From contig NZ_MCUN01000009.1 in the NCBI RefSeq assembly GCF_002873455.1, positions 186,001 through 250,000 of the forward strand: DNA of 64,000 nt, written 5' to 3'. The DNA is from Vibrio splendidus. Its GTDB lineage: Bacteria; Pseudomonadota; Gammaproteobacteria; Enterobacterales; Vibrionaceae. Shown here piece after piece: positions 1 through 8,356 of the stretch. The position numbers were made by a program, and so were the translations under genes. The notes under the pieces are model-generated. The model searched no databases and had not been told where the DNA came from. It was given only the letters and a program-made list of their open reading frames with translations. Position 1 is the stretch's first letter; the number at the start of each line of letters is the position of its first letter.

Positions 1-723
1 ATCTCACTTCCATTCTGGCAACTGGTTTTCTTGAGTGGGATCTGTCAAATCATCTATTTGATTGGGTTAGGCGCGGCCTATAAACAAGCTGATATCGGTG
101 TGATTTACCCAATGGCACGAGCACTTCCCGTGTTGATGGTGGGTTTAGGCACCGTGTTGATCGGCTATGAATTGTCAGCGAATCAATGGATTGGGTTCAC
201 TTTAATAACCTTAGGCTGTTTGTTTGTACCACTTAAGCAGTTTTCAGATCTTAGGTTAAAAGCGTATCTGAACCTTGGCGTGCTGTGGGCGTTAATCGCC
301 GCTATTGGTACCACGGGTTATTCCATTATTGATAAAGAGGCGCTTCTACTATTAGAACCATTAAGCACATCTATTATCACAAACAAGCACACCGCGATTT
401 TTTACCTAGGCATTCAGTTTTGGGCGATTGTGATTCCGTTGAGTGTTTGGTTATTCGTAACCAACCAAAGAATCGAGTTTACTAATGCTTGGACACTGCG
501 AAAGAAAGCCACAGTGGCCGGCATCATGATGGCTTCGACTTATGGTTTGGTGTTGTTTGCGATGACCATGACTGAGAACGTCAGCTTGGTTGTTGCTCTT
601 AGGCAAGTAAGTATCATCTTCGGCGTAGTGATGGGGATCTACTTTTTAAAGGAAAAGTGGCACGTTACACGTGGTGTAGGCGTCATGTTTATCATTGCTG
701 GCTTAGTTATCTCACTGACTTAA
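1..723 (+). CDS. DMT/EamA-family membrane transporter, 5' end outside the window
   Basis: The reading frame is open from the first base of the window, so the start lies upstream; the TTG at 31 is internal. About 240 residues are visible with roughly seven hydrophobic helices. The last part (GVVMGIYFLKEKW, then a helix ending VISLT) is the typical end of an EamA repeat. Such proteins are inner-membrane exporters or importers of small metabolites; the substrate cannot be told from sequence. A hairpin terminator follows, so it is not part of the gluconate-type locus downstream. Confidence 0.8.
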   Translation: MSLPFWQLVFLSGICQIIYLIGLGAAYKQADIGVIYPMARALPVLMVGLGTVLIGYELSANQWIGFTLITLGCLFVPLKQFSDLRLKAYLNLGVLWALIAAIGTTGYSIIDKEALLLLEPLSTSIITNKHTAIFYLGIQFWAIVIPLSVWLFVTNQRIEFTNAWTLRKKATVAGIMMASTYGLVLFAMTMTENVSLVVALRQVSIIFGVVMGIYFLKEKWHVTRGVGVMFIIAGLVISLT

Positions 724-751
724 AAAGAAATTAAATCCCACCTCCAACCTG

Positions 752-780
752 TAATGTGACTTTTCAGTCGCATTTTTCTT
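752..780 (+). terminator. Rho-independent terminator after the DMT gene
   Basis: An 8-bp stem with one G-T pair (753-760 with 767-774), a 6-nt loop and a T-rich tail lie 30 bp after the stop codon. Confidence 0.6.
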
Positions 781-840
781 ATTGATAGCAAACGTTTTAC
801 TAATGTTAAAGATGTGATCCTTCTCATAGACAAGGCTGTA

Positions 841-885
841 AAGTTACCGGTAACATTCACCTCAACGTTACCGGTAACATATAAT
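841..885 (+). promoter_or_regulatory. TRAP operon promoter with two GntR-type operators
   Basis: Two copies of the palindrome GTTACCGGTAAC lie at 843-854 and 867-878, with centres 24 bp apart. A perfect -10 box TATAAT follows at 880-885, and a weak -35 (TTCACC, 856-861) falls between the operators. LacI/GntR-family gluconate repressors are known to bind ATGTTACCGGTAACAT-like sites. The gene at 7240-8241 encodes such a repressor and carries a variant of the same site in its own leader, so repression of this operon by it is the natural inference. Confidence 0.85.
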
Positions 886-923
886 TACAAACCGGACTCT
901 GTGAAACTCATAAGGATACCCAA

Positions 924-1940
924 ATGAAAGCTCTGACTAAAACGCTGATTGCTGCCTCCCTCACTGGTCTATTTGCTACTTCAGCAATGGCTGCAGACTT
1001 TAAACTTAAAATTCAATCTTCAGATCCTTCTGGTGACTTGAACTTCAAGGTTCAGCAGAAGTGGGCTGAGCGCGTAGAGACGATGTCTAACGGACGTATT
1101 GATATCGATCTTCTGCCTGTAGGCGCTGTGGTTAAGCACACAGAAACGCTAGGCGCGATCAAAATGGGCATCCTAGATGGTCACATCACAGCAACAGGTT
1201 ACTTCTCTGGTAAAGATCCAGCATTTGGTCTTATCGGTAACATGGTTGGCGCATGGTCAGACACAACACAACTGCTTCAGTACATGAACTACGGTGGTGG
1301 TAATGAGCTAATGACCGAACTGTACAAGCCTTACGGTGTTCAATTTGTTGGTGCTTCTACGACGGGTGTTGAATCTTTCATTTCTAAAAAACCAATCGAT
1401 GGTGTTGCGGATCTTAAAGGCCTGAAATTACGTGCGCCTGAAGGCCTAGTTCAACAAGTATTTGCAGCCGCGGGTGCGACTCCAGTAAACCTACCGGGTT
1501 CGGAAGTATTTACTGGCCTAAGCAAAGGCGTAATTGATGCCGCGGACTACACGGTATTCTCTACCAACCAAAAAGCGGGCATGAACGACATTGCAACACA
1601 TCCAGTTCAACCGGGCTTCCACTCACTGCCGCTTATCGATATCTCTATTTCTCAGAAGAAATGGGACAAGATGCCAGCTGATCTACAAACGATTCTACAA
1701 ACGTCAGTTCGTGACTTCTCTTACGACATGACGACTCAGCTGAAAATGGCTGACCAAGCTGCACTTAAAGAAGCTCAAGCGAACCCAGAAATTACTATCC
1801 ACGACTGGTCTCAAGAAGAGCGTAAGAAGTTCCGTGAAATCGCGAAAGGCCAATGGAAGGTATTTGCAGAGCGTTCTGATAACGCAGGAAAAGTTTACAC
1901 CTCAGTGACTGTGTTCCTAGAAGAAAACGGCTTACTGTAA
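924..1940 (+). CDS. TRAP transporter substrate-binding protein (DctP family), probably for gluconate or a related sugar acid
   Basis: This is a 338-residue periplasmic protein with a classic signal peptide cut after SAMA (residue about 23). DctP-family features follow: an N-terminal lobe with DPSGDLNFK, a central GLKLRAPEGL segment containing the Arg expected to clamp a carboxylate, and a helical C-terminus. AAGGA precedes the ATG. It is first in a P-Q-M transporter set, directly ahead of gluconokinase and 6-phosphogluconate dehydrogenase and behind GntR-type operators. The ligand is therefore probably gluconate or another aldonate rather than a C4-dicarboxylate. That is inference from context; the fold alone does not give the ligand. 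Confidence 0.9.
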   Translation: MKALTKTLIAASLTGLFATSAMAADFKLKIQSSDPSGDLNFKVQQKWAERVETMSNGRIDIDLLPVGAVVKHTETLGAIKMGILDGHITATGYFSGKDPAFGLIGNMVGAWSDTTQLLQYMNYGGGNELMTELYKPYGVQFVGASTTGVESFISKKPIDGVADLKGLKLRAPEGLVQQVFAAAGATPVNLPGSEVFTGLSKGVIDAADYTVFSTNQKAGMNDIATHPVQPGFHSLPLIDISISQKKWDKMPADLQTILQTSVRDFSYDMTTQLKMADQAALKEAQANPEITIHDWSQEERKKFREIAKGQWKVFAERSDNAGKVYTSVTVFLEENGLL

Positions 1941-2005
1941 TTCAAACTTAGTTTACTGACGGGGGAGGGCACTGCTCTCCCGTATTCTCCCAGGAAATTT
2001 GGCTC

Positions 2006-2563
2006 ATGACCGATAAAATCCCCCACGCCCCAGCTGAAAACGACGAGCAACCAAGAAATGCGCTTGATCGTTTTGTTATAAAGTTCAGTAATCTCGTTAG
2101 CTGGTTGTTTATTTTTACTGTATTGATTTCATTTTATGAAGTTGTGATGCGTTACGCATTTGATGCCCCGACCACATGGGTACATGAAACAGCTTCTTTC
2201 ATCGGTGGTTCATTATTCATTATTGGTGGTATCTACGCGTTTGCTGCGAATAAGCATGTACGTGTGGTTCTTATCTACGATTCAGTGTCTAACCAAGCAC
2301 GCAAATATCTTAATCTTGTTCACCACATTGTTGGTTTGGCCTTTGCTGGCATGCTCGCTTACGCGGCTTACTTCACTGCGGAAGAAGCGTGGTTTGCACC
2401 TTGGGGTGAATTCCGCCTTGAAACATCAGGTTCAGTGTTAAACGCGCCTTATCCTGCGTTGCTGAAAGGCCTGATTTTTGTCGTTTTGTGTGTTCTTGTT
2501 GTCCAGTTTGTATTGCACCTAATCCAAGAGTTGATAGGTCTAAGGAAGAATGACGATGTTTGA
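2006..2563 (+). CDS. TRAP transporter small permease subunit (DctQ family)
   Basis: The 185-residue protein has four predicted transmembrane helices. It shows the DctQ signature pattern of a conserved Glu and Arg around FYEVVMRYAF and a W-x-HE motif (TTWVHETASF). It is the small membrane subunit that partners the large DctM permease. AGGAA precedes the ATG. The gene starts 65 bp after the binding-protein gene and overlaps the next gene by 14 bp, so the three transporter genes are one operon. Confidence 0.92.
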   Translation: MTDKIPHAPAENDEQPRNALDRFVIKFSNLVSWLFIFTVLISFYEVVMRYAFDAPTTWVHETASFIGGSLFIIGGIYAFAANKHVRVVLIYDSVSNQARKYLNLVHHIVGLAFAGMLAYAAYFTAEEAWFAPWGEFRLETSGSVLNAPYPALLKGLIFVVLCVLVVQFVLHLIQELIGLRKNDDV

Positions 2564-3878
2564 TTTATCTTCTATTGGTATCGCATGGGGCAGTTTGCTC
2601 ATGCTGGTTATGATGATTGGCTTGCTACTGACCGGTATGCAGCTAGCGTTCGTAACAGGCTTTGTCGCGATTTTCTTCACTCTATGTTGGTTTGGTCCTG
2701 ATGCCCTGCCTTTGATTGCAAGCCGTACCTACAGCTTTGCTTCTGGTTATGTTTTCCTTGCTGTTCCGATGTTCGTGTTGATGGCGGCTTTATTAGACCG
2801 CTCGGGTATCGCGCGTGACCTGTTTGATGCAATGAAATCTGTTGGCCGTAAGGTTCGTGGTGGTGTTGCAGTTCAAACGCTACTAGTTGCGGTTCTATTG
2901 GCTTCGATGTCAGGCGTTATCGGTGGTGAAACGGTACTACTGGGTATTCTTGCTCTGCCACAAATGCTTCGCTTGGGTTATGACCGTAAGCTTGCTATCG
3001 GTACAACCTGTGCGGGTGGCGCACTTGGTACCATGCTTCCGCCAAGTATCGTACTGATCATCTACGGTATGACAGCCAGCGTATCGATTGGCGACCTGTT
3101 CAAAGCTTCTTTCCTACCTGCGTTTATTCTTGCTGGCTGTTACATCGGTTACGTGCTGATTCGCTGTAAGCTAAACCCTTCTCTTGCGCCTATTCCAAGT
3201 GATGATGAGACAGAAGAAGATATCGCCAATCAGCCAAGCTACTTCAAAGCTCTGTTCTTCCCATTGCTTTCTGTTGCAACGGTTTTGGGCAGTATTTACA
3301 CAGGTATCGCTTCAGTAACAGAAGCTTCTGCCTTGGGCGTGGTTGGTATCATGATCAGTGCGCTAATTCGTGGTGAACTGAACTTCAACATGTTGAAAGA
3401 GAGTGCCATCGCAACCATGCGTACCTGCGGCATGATCATGTGGATTGGTATCGGTGCAAGTGCATTGGTTGGTATCTACAACCTGATGGGCGGTATTGAT
3501 TTTGTTGAAGAAACTATCCTTGCGCTCAGTGGCGGTAACGCGACAGTAACGCTATTAATCATGATGGCTATCTTGTTGGTTCTAGGCATGTTCCTTGACT
3601 GGGTAGGTGTGGCGCTTCTGACTATGCCAATCTTCGTTCCAATCATCACTGGCCTTGGTTTTGATCCAGTATGGTTCGGCGTTGTGTTTTGCCTAAACAT
3701 GCAGGTGTCGTTCTTGTCACCGCCGTTTGGTCCTGCGGCATTCTACTTGAAATCAGTAGCACCAAAAGACATCAGCTTAGGTGAGATTTTCTCTTCACTA
3801 CTGCCGTTCATTGCACTTCAAGTATTGGTTCTGGCACTGGTTATTATCTTCCCTCAGCTCGCGCTTTGGTGGCAATAA
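2550..3878 (+). CDS. TRAP transporter large permease subunit (DctM family)
   Basis: The 442-residue polytopic protein has about 12 transmembrane segments and the DctM hallmarks: an early AVPMFVLMAALLDRSGIARDL, the GGALGTMLPPSI loop, and FLSPPFGPAAFYLK near the C-terminus. It forms the sodium-driven transport channel with DctQ. The start overlaps the end of the small subunit, and AAGGA lies just upstream; a second in-frame ATG at 2556 is an equally possible start. A hairpin follows in the gap before gluconokinase. Confidence 0.93.
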   Translation: MTMFDLSSIGIAWGSLLMLVMMIGLLLTGMQLAFVTGFVAIFFTLCWFGPDALPLIASRTYSFASGYVFLAVPMFVLMAALLDRSGIARDLFDAMKSVGRKVRGGVAVQTLLVAVLLASMSGVIGGETVLLGILALPQMLRLGYDRKLAIGTTCAGGALGTMLPPSIVLIIYGMTASVSIGDLFKASFLPAFILAGCYIGYVLIRCKLNPSLAPIPSDDETEEDIANQPSYFKALFFPLLSVATVLGSIYTGIASVTEASALGVVGIMISALIRGELNFNMLKESAIATMRTCGMIMWIGIGASALVGIYNLMGGIDFVEETILALSGGNATVTLLIMMAILLVLGMFLDWVGVALLTMPIFVPIITGLGFDPVWFGVVFCLNMQVSFLSPPFGPAAFYLKSVAPKDISLGEIFSSLLPFIALQVLVLALVIIFPQLALWWQ

Positions 3879-3884
3879 CAGCGA

Positions 3885-3916
3885 AGGTTCCTGAGTGAGT
3901 TTACGTTCAGGAACCT
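3885..3916 (+). other. Intercistronic stem-loop between the transporter genes and gluconokinase
   Basis: A perfect 10-bp stem (AGGTTCCTGA at 3885-3894 with its complement at 3907-3916) encloses a 12-nt loop. No T-tract follows, so it is more likely an mRNA-stabilising or partly terminating element than a full terminator. Confidence 0.5.
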
Positions 3917-3995
3917 ATCAATAGCAACACAAGTTTAACTATTAGATTCGATTGTCAGCCCCTGTTTTGGTTGGGGCTTAGGGAAGGCTTGCCTT

Positions 3996-4493
3996 ATGAA
4001 AAGCAAAAAAATACTCGTGATGGGCGTATCTGGATGCGGAAAAAGCCTGATTGGTAGCCGTGTCGCGCAGGCTTTAGAACTTCAATTTTTTGATGGGGAT
4101 GACTTCCATCCGCAAAGCAACGTTGAAAAAATGCGTCAAGGTATCCCGCTGACTGACGAAGATCGTCAAGGATGGCTAGAAACACTGAATAAGCAATATA
4201 TCGAACAACCAAGTGCTGTGATTGCATGCTCTGCATTGAAACCTCAATACCGCGAGATTCTGCGAGAGAACAATGAAGACTTAGTAATTATATACCTTCA
4301 GGGCAGTTTCGATACGATTTGGAGTCGCCATAAAGCTCGCGAAAACCATTACTTTAATGGTCAAGAAATGTTGAAAAGCCAATTCGCAACCTTGGTTGAA
4401 CCTGAGCTAGATGAAGCGTTATTTGTCGATATATCGCAAGATGTTGGGCAAGTCGTAGAAAGTGCACTCAAACAAATTAAGCAGATAGGTTAA
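3996..4493 (+). CDS. gntK: Gluconokinase
   Basis: The 165-residue cytosolic kinase phosphorylates gluconate to 6-phosphogluconate with ATP. A Walker A loop is seen at residues 9-16 (GVSGCGKS). Next come the substrate-binding region FFDGDDFHP and the motif IACSALKPQYR, all characteristic of the GntK/IdnK family at its usual length. It lies 117 bp after the TRAP permease and 3 bp before the dehydrogenase gene, so import, phosphorylation and oxidation are linked. GntK and the thermosensitive IdnK paralog are not separable by eye; context favours GntK. Confidence 0.92.
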   Translation: MKSKKILVMGVSGCGKSLIGSRVAQALELQFFDGDDFHPQSNVEKMRQGIPLTDEDRQGWLETLNKQYIEQPSAVIACSALKPQYREILRENNEDLVIIYLQGSFDTIWSRHKARENHYFNGQEMLKSQFATLVEPELDEALFVDISQDVGQVVESALKQIKQIG

Positions 4494-4496
4494 ACC

Positions 4497-6005
4497 ATGA
4501 CTCAGATAAAAAATGACATCGCGATGATTGGTTTAGGAGTGATGGGCAAAAGCCTTGCGCTCAACCTATTGGATAACGGCTTTAACGTTGCTGGCTTTGA
4601 CTTGAATACAGACAATATTGATCGCGCCAGTTCAGAAGCAAAGCTGCTTAATGAATCGTTTACTGGTAAAGGTCAGTTCACACAAGGGACTAGCCTTGAG
4701 CATGTGCTGCAAGGGCTCGCGAAGCCGCGTGTAATCGCTTTGTCGGTTCCTGCTGGAAAACCTGTCGATATCGTCGTGAATAGCTTGCTTGATGCTGGCT
4801 TAGAAAAGGATGACATTGTTATCGATACAGGTAACAGCCTTTGGACAGATACCGAGGCGCGTGAAGTGAACTACAAAGGCAAGCTTCGCTTCTTTAGCAC
4901 CGCCGTTTCTGGTGGTGAAGAAGGCGCGCGTGTTGGCCCAGCGCTCATGGCGAGTGGTGACCAATCAGCTTGGCAATATGTGAAACCGATGTGGGAAGCG
5001 ATTGCTGCAAAAGTGGATGCGAATGGACTACCGGTTGCTAAGTTTGAAGCGGGTGAAGCGTGCGCGGCGTATGTTGGTCCTTCTGGTACAGGGCACTATG
5101 TGAAAATGGTACACAATGGTATTGAATATGCCGACATGCAGCTTATTTGCGAAGTGTACCATTTCATGCGTGATATGCTTGAAATGCCAGCTCAAGAGAT
5201 TGGACAAGTCTTTGATCAATGGAACAACGGTGTACTTAATAGTTACCTGATGGAAATCAGTGCCGATATTCTTCAACAAGAAGATGTTGTAACGGGTAAG
5301 CCGTTCGTTGAGGTAGTGCTTGATAAAGCAGGGCAGAAAGGTACGGGGTTGTGGACGGCAGTTAACAGCCTTCAAGAGGGGTGTCCAACCCCAACCATTG
5401 CTCAAGCGGTTTATGCACGTGCGATGAGCGGTCAAAAATCACAACGTCTTCAAGGTAGTCAGCTTCTAAAGGGCAATATTGCTGATGCCAGCCAGTTGGA
5501 TAAAACAGAGGTTATTTCTGAGCTTCACGATGCCCTATATTGCGCCAAACTGTCTGTTTATGCCCAAGGTTTTGATTTATTGAAGACAGCGTCAGACAAA
5601 GAGGGTTGGAATCTCGATTTCACTCAAATTGCTAAGATTTGGCGAGCGGGTTGTATTATTCGTGCCGCTTTCTTGCAAAGTATCACATCGGCTTACCAAC
5701 AAAATAGTGAGCTAGCGAATCTATTGTTTGATGAGGCTTTCATCAAACAAGTGGAAGAGCGCGAGTTGGCTTGGCGCATCGCAGTAGCGAACTCAGCTCT
5801 GTATGGTGTGCCGATGCCGGGAATCAGCTCTGCTCTGAGTTACTTCGACTCATTACGTTGTGAGGTGTTGCCTGCAAATCTGCTGCAAGCGCAACGTGAC
5901 TATTTTGGTTCTCATACTTATTCGCGCGTGGATAGAGAGGAAGCTGAAAAGTTTCACGTGACTTGGAGTCAGTCCCCAAGAACTGAAGTAAAAGTGAATG
6001 CTTAA
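4497..6005 (+). CDS. gnd: Decarboxylating 6-phosphogluconate dehydrogenase, probably NAD-preferring
   Basis: The 502-residue enzyme oxidises and decarboxylates 6-phosphogluconate to ribulose 5-phosphate. The dinucleotide fold starts GLGVMG (12-17). The substrate signature VSGGEEGARVGP and the catalytic segment HYVKMVHNGIEYADMQL are intact, as is the C-terminal LPANLLQAQRDYFG. The residues after the second beta strand are Asp35-Leu36-Asn37, where NADP-specific enzymes such as E. coli Gnd have Asn-Arg-Ser/Thr. An acidic residue there usually goes with NAD use. Being coupled to gluconokinase, it is probably a catabolic paralog; the main pentose-phosphate copy would be elsewhere. Confidence 0.93.
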   Translation: MTQIKNDIAMIGLGVMGKSLALNLLDNGFNVAGFDLNTDNIDRASSEAKLLNESFTGKGQFTQGTSLEHVLQGLAKPRVIALSVPAGKPVDIVVNSLLDAGLEKDDIVIDTGNSLWTDTEAREVNYKGKLRFFSTAVSGGEEGARVGPALMASGDQSAWQYVKPMWEAIAAKVDANGLPVAKFEAGEACAAYVGPSGTGHYVKMVHNGIEYADMQLICEVYHFMRDMLEMPAQEIGQVFDQWNNGVLNSYLMEISADILQQEDVVTGKPFVEVVLDKAGQKGTGLWTAVNSLQEGCPTPTIAQAVYARAMSGQKSQRLQGSQLLKGNIADASQLDKTEVISELHDALYCAKLSVYAQGFDLLKTASDKEGWNLDFTQIAKIWRAGCIIRAAFLQSITSAYQQNSELANLLFDEAFIKQVEERELAWRIAVANSALYGVPMPGISSALSYFDSLRCEVLPANLLQAQRDYFGSHTYSRVDREEAEKFHVTWSQSPRTEVKVNA

Positions 6006-6197
6006 ACAATCAATAACGCCCTCAACAAGATTTTGTCTCAAAAGGTCATTCCTTTTCCGAACTTGTTTACTGGCGCACATTACTTCCCCTCAATTTATGA
6101 ATACTAACCCGTAGAGTCTTTGAAAGCGGCAAGTGCTGTAGTTCAAGAGAATATCAAAATAATATATAGTAAATTTGCAAATTGTAGTGAGGTTGTA

Positions 6198-6929
6198 ATG
6201 AATGTAATGCTATTTAGTAACGGTAAGTTACCAGGTGACACATCACTTTTGGAGTATGGTAAAGAGTGGATTCGTCCAATGATGGAAAAGGCTCAGCCTA
6301 AAAAAATGTTGTTTATTCCATTCGCAATGATTCGAGGGCAATACTCGGATCGCACGCAGCAATTGCAGCAAGTGTTCGATGAATATGATTGCGAAGTGGT
6401 GAGCATTCATGAAGCCGAAGACCCTGTGCAAGCCTTGAAAGAGGTTGATGGTATCATCATTAGTGGCGGTAATACGTGGGTACTTAACCGTATGCTTCAC
6501 GATCTAGGTTTGGTAACACCGATGCGTGATGCTGTGATCAACAAAGGTAAGCTGTTTATTGGTTGGAGTGCGGGAACAAATGTTGCAACACCAACGATTC
6601 GTACCACTAATGACATGCCAATTGTCAGCGCTGCTATCTTGCCTGCGCTTAATTTTGTGCCATTTCAGATTAACCCTCACTATATAGAAGCATCCATTTC
6701 TGGGCATATGGGCGAAACACGTGATGAACGTATTGAAGAGTTCTTGTGCATGAACCCAAGTGAAGTCGTTGTTGGTATCCCTGAAGGGACGATGCTGCAA
6801 GTGTGTGAAGGGAAATTAACGTACCACACCGCGACAGGCAAGCCAATGAAGCTCTTTAAGCATGGTCGACTTGCAGAAACGTTCACGGCAGACAGCGATC
6901 TTGCATTCTTGATGGACATCGGTTGCTAG
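6198..6929 (+). CDS. pepE: Dipeptidase E (alpha-aspartyl dipeptidase, peptidase S51)
   Basis: The cytosolic serine peptidase removes N-terminal Asp from dipeptides such as Asp-X. The nucleophile elbow GWSAGTN carries Ser124. The N-terminus MNVMLFSNGKLPG and the segment GIIISGGNTWVLNRML fit the S51 family. I place the start at ATG 6198 because GAGG precedes it and the protein is then 243 residues, close to the usual 230; an upstream TTG frame is not needed. The gene sits between the gluconate genes and their repressor but has no evident link to gluconate use. Confidence 0.93.
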   Translation: MNVMLFSNGKLPGDTSLLEYGKEWIRPMMEKAQPKKMLFIPFAMIRGQYSDRTQQLQQVFDEYDCEVVSIHEAEDPVQALKEVDGIIISGGNTWVLNRMLHDLGLVTPMRDAVINKGKLFIGWSAGTNVATPTIRTTNDMPIVSAAILPALNFVPFQINPHYIEASISGHMGETRDERIEEFLCMNPSEVVVGIPEGTMLQVCEGKLTYHTATGKPMKLFKHGRLAETFTADSDLAFLMDIGC

Positions 6930-7198
6930 ATAACGAATAGAGACAAGTTACAACCTCTTAATAGGGGCAAGTTATGTGCACAATTGTAATGGGTTAAGCG
7001 AAACCTCAGTCTTGATCATCCAAGGTTGGGGTTTTTAATGCGTAATATACACATCAAGTGTAAGTTGAGAACTTATTGAACATCGTCTTCGAAAAGAAAT
7101 ATTGTTAGTTTTATTAGTGGTAAAGCGACGTGTGTGTTTATGATCTGATATCAAGTTTTAGGTGTTTAGTTCTTCTAAAGTCGTCGAAATTCGTTACT

Positions 7199-7214
7199 AT
7201 GTTACCAGTAACAT
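7199..7214 (+). promoter_or_regulatory. GntR-type operator in the repressor gene leader
   Basis: The 16-bp sequence ATGTTACCAGTAACAT differs from the two transporter operators by one central base. It ends 25 bp before the ATG at 7240, where bound repressor would block its own transcription. Its presence is also the main reason not to use the upstream GTG at 7162 as the start. Confidence 0.8.
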
Positions 7215-7239
7215 TAATCGTAACCATGATGCTGTCAGT

Positions 7240-8241
7240 ATGCTAAGTAAGAAAAAACGTCCCACATTACAAGATGTTGCCAACCTAGTTGGTGTCACCA
7301 AAATGACCGTCAGTCGCTGTTTACGTGATTCTTCACAGGTATCAGAAGCACTGCGAGATAAGATCAGCGCTGCAGTAGACGAGCTAGGTTATATTCCTAA
7401 CCGTGCGCCAGACATCCTTTCCAACGCTAAAAGCAATGCGATTGGTGTTTTAGTCCCCTCGTTAACTAACCAAGTTTTTGCTGAGGTTATCCGCGGTATT
7501 GAGCAAGTCACCGCACCTGCGGGTTACCAAACTATGATAGCCCACTATGGCTATAGCGCAGAACTGGAAGAGCAGAGCATCGCTTCGCTGCTTTCTTACA
7601 ACGTTGATGCGATTATCCTCTCAGAAAACGTGCACACAGATAGAGCGCGTAAGATGCTGCAGACTGTTTCTATCCCTGTGATTGAAATTATGGATTCGGT
7701 GTCGCCAAGAATTGAACAAGCGGTTGGCTTTGATAACTTCGAAGCGGCTAGAGCGATGACCAAAACCATGCTCGACCGAGGGCGCACTAATATCGCTTAC
7801 TTAGCGGCACGTATGGATGAACGTACTCGCTTAAAAATGGCGGGCTACGAGCATGCGATGCAAGAAGCCGATAAAACGCCGGTAACCCTGCAAACGGAGG
7901 ACGCTTCCTCGTTTACCCTTGGTGCAAAACTGATTGGTGAGTTACTTGAGAAGCACCCTGAAGTGAATGGTATCTTTTGTACTAATGATGATTTAGCGAT
8001 TGGTGCTTTTTATGAATGTGTACGGCGTGGTATTCAAGTACCCGAGCAGATGGCGATTGCAGGTTTCCACGGACACGATATCACAGTGGCGATGACACCG
8101 CGTTTGGCGACTGTCGTAACACCTAGGGAGCAAATTGGTAAAGTCGCTGCACAGCAAGTTGTAGCGCGTTTACAAGGCAATAAAGAATGGGTTGCGAAGC
8201 TGGATCTCGGTTATGAGATTGAAGTAGGTGAGAGTATTTAA
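7240..8241 (+). CDS. gntR: LacI-family gluconate-type transcriptional repressor
   Basis: The 333-residue regulator has a LacI helix-turn-helix at the N-terminus (LQDVANLVGVTKMTVSRCL), a hinge region with PNRAPDILSN, and a periplasmic-binding-like effector domain (IGVLVPSLTNQVFAEVIRGI). These are close to GntR/IdnR-type repressors of gluconate genes. An in-frame GTG at 7162 would add 26 residues, but the operator at 7199-7214 lies inside that extension, so ATG 7240 is preferred. It should repress the transporter operon and itself, and be relieved by gluconate or 6-phosphogluconate; that inducer is family knowledge, not seen here. Confidence 0.9.
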   Translation: MLSKKKRPTLQDVANLVGVTKMTVSRCLRDSSQVSEALRDKISAAVDELGYIPNRAPDILSNAKSNAIGVLVPSLTNQVFAEVIRGIEQVTAPAGYQTMIAHYGYSAELEEQSIASLLSYNVDAIILSENVHTDRARKMLQTVSIPVIEIMDSVSPRIEQAVGFDNFEAARAMTKTMLDRGRTNIAYLAARMDERTRLKMAGYEHAMQEADKTPVTLQTEDASSFTLGAKLIGELLEKHPEVNGIFCTNDDLAIGAFYECVRRGIQVPEQMAIAGFHGHDITVAMTPRLATVVTPREQIGKVAAQQVVARLQGNKEWVAKLDLGYEIEVGESI

Positions 8242-8278
8242 TCTTACACTTTGGCTTTGATCTTCATCGGATTCAAAC

Positions 8279-8320
8279 TAAAACGCCCTTAACGAGATGA
8301 ACTTCGCTAAGAGCGTTTTC
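8279..8320 (+). terminator. Probable terminator after gntR
   Basis: An imperfect hairpin (AAAACGC with GCGTTTT at the base, CTTA with TAAG above) lies about 40 bp after the stop and is followed by a short T-containing tail. Confidence 0.5.
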
Positions 8321-8356
8321 TATTTATCTAGCAAAAAGATGTATGTAGTAACAGGC

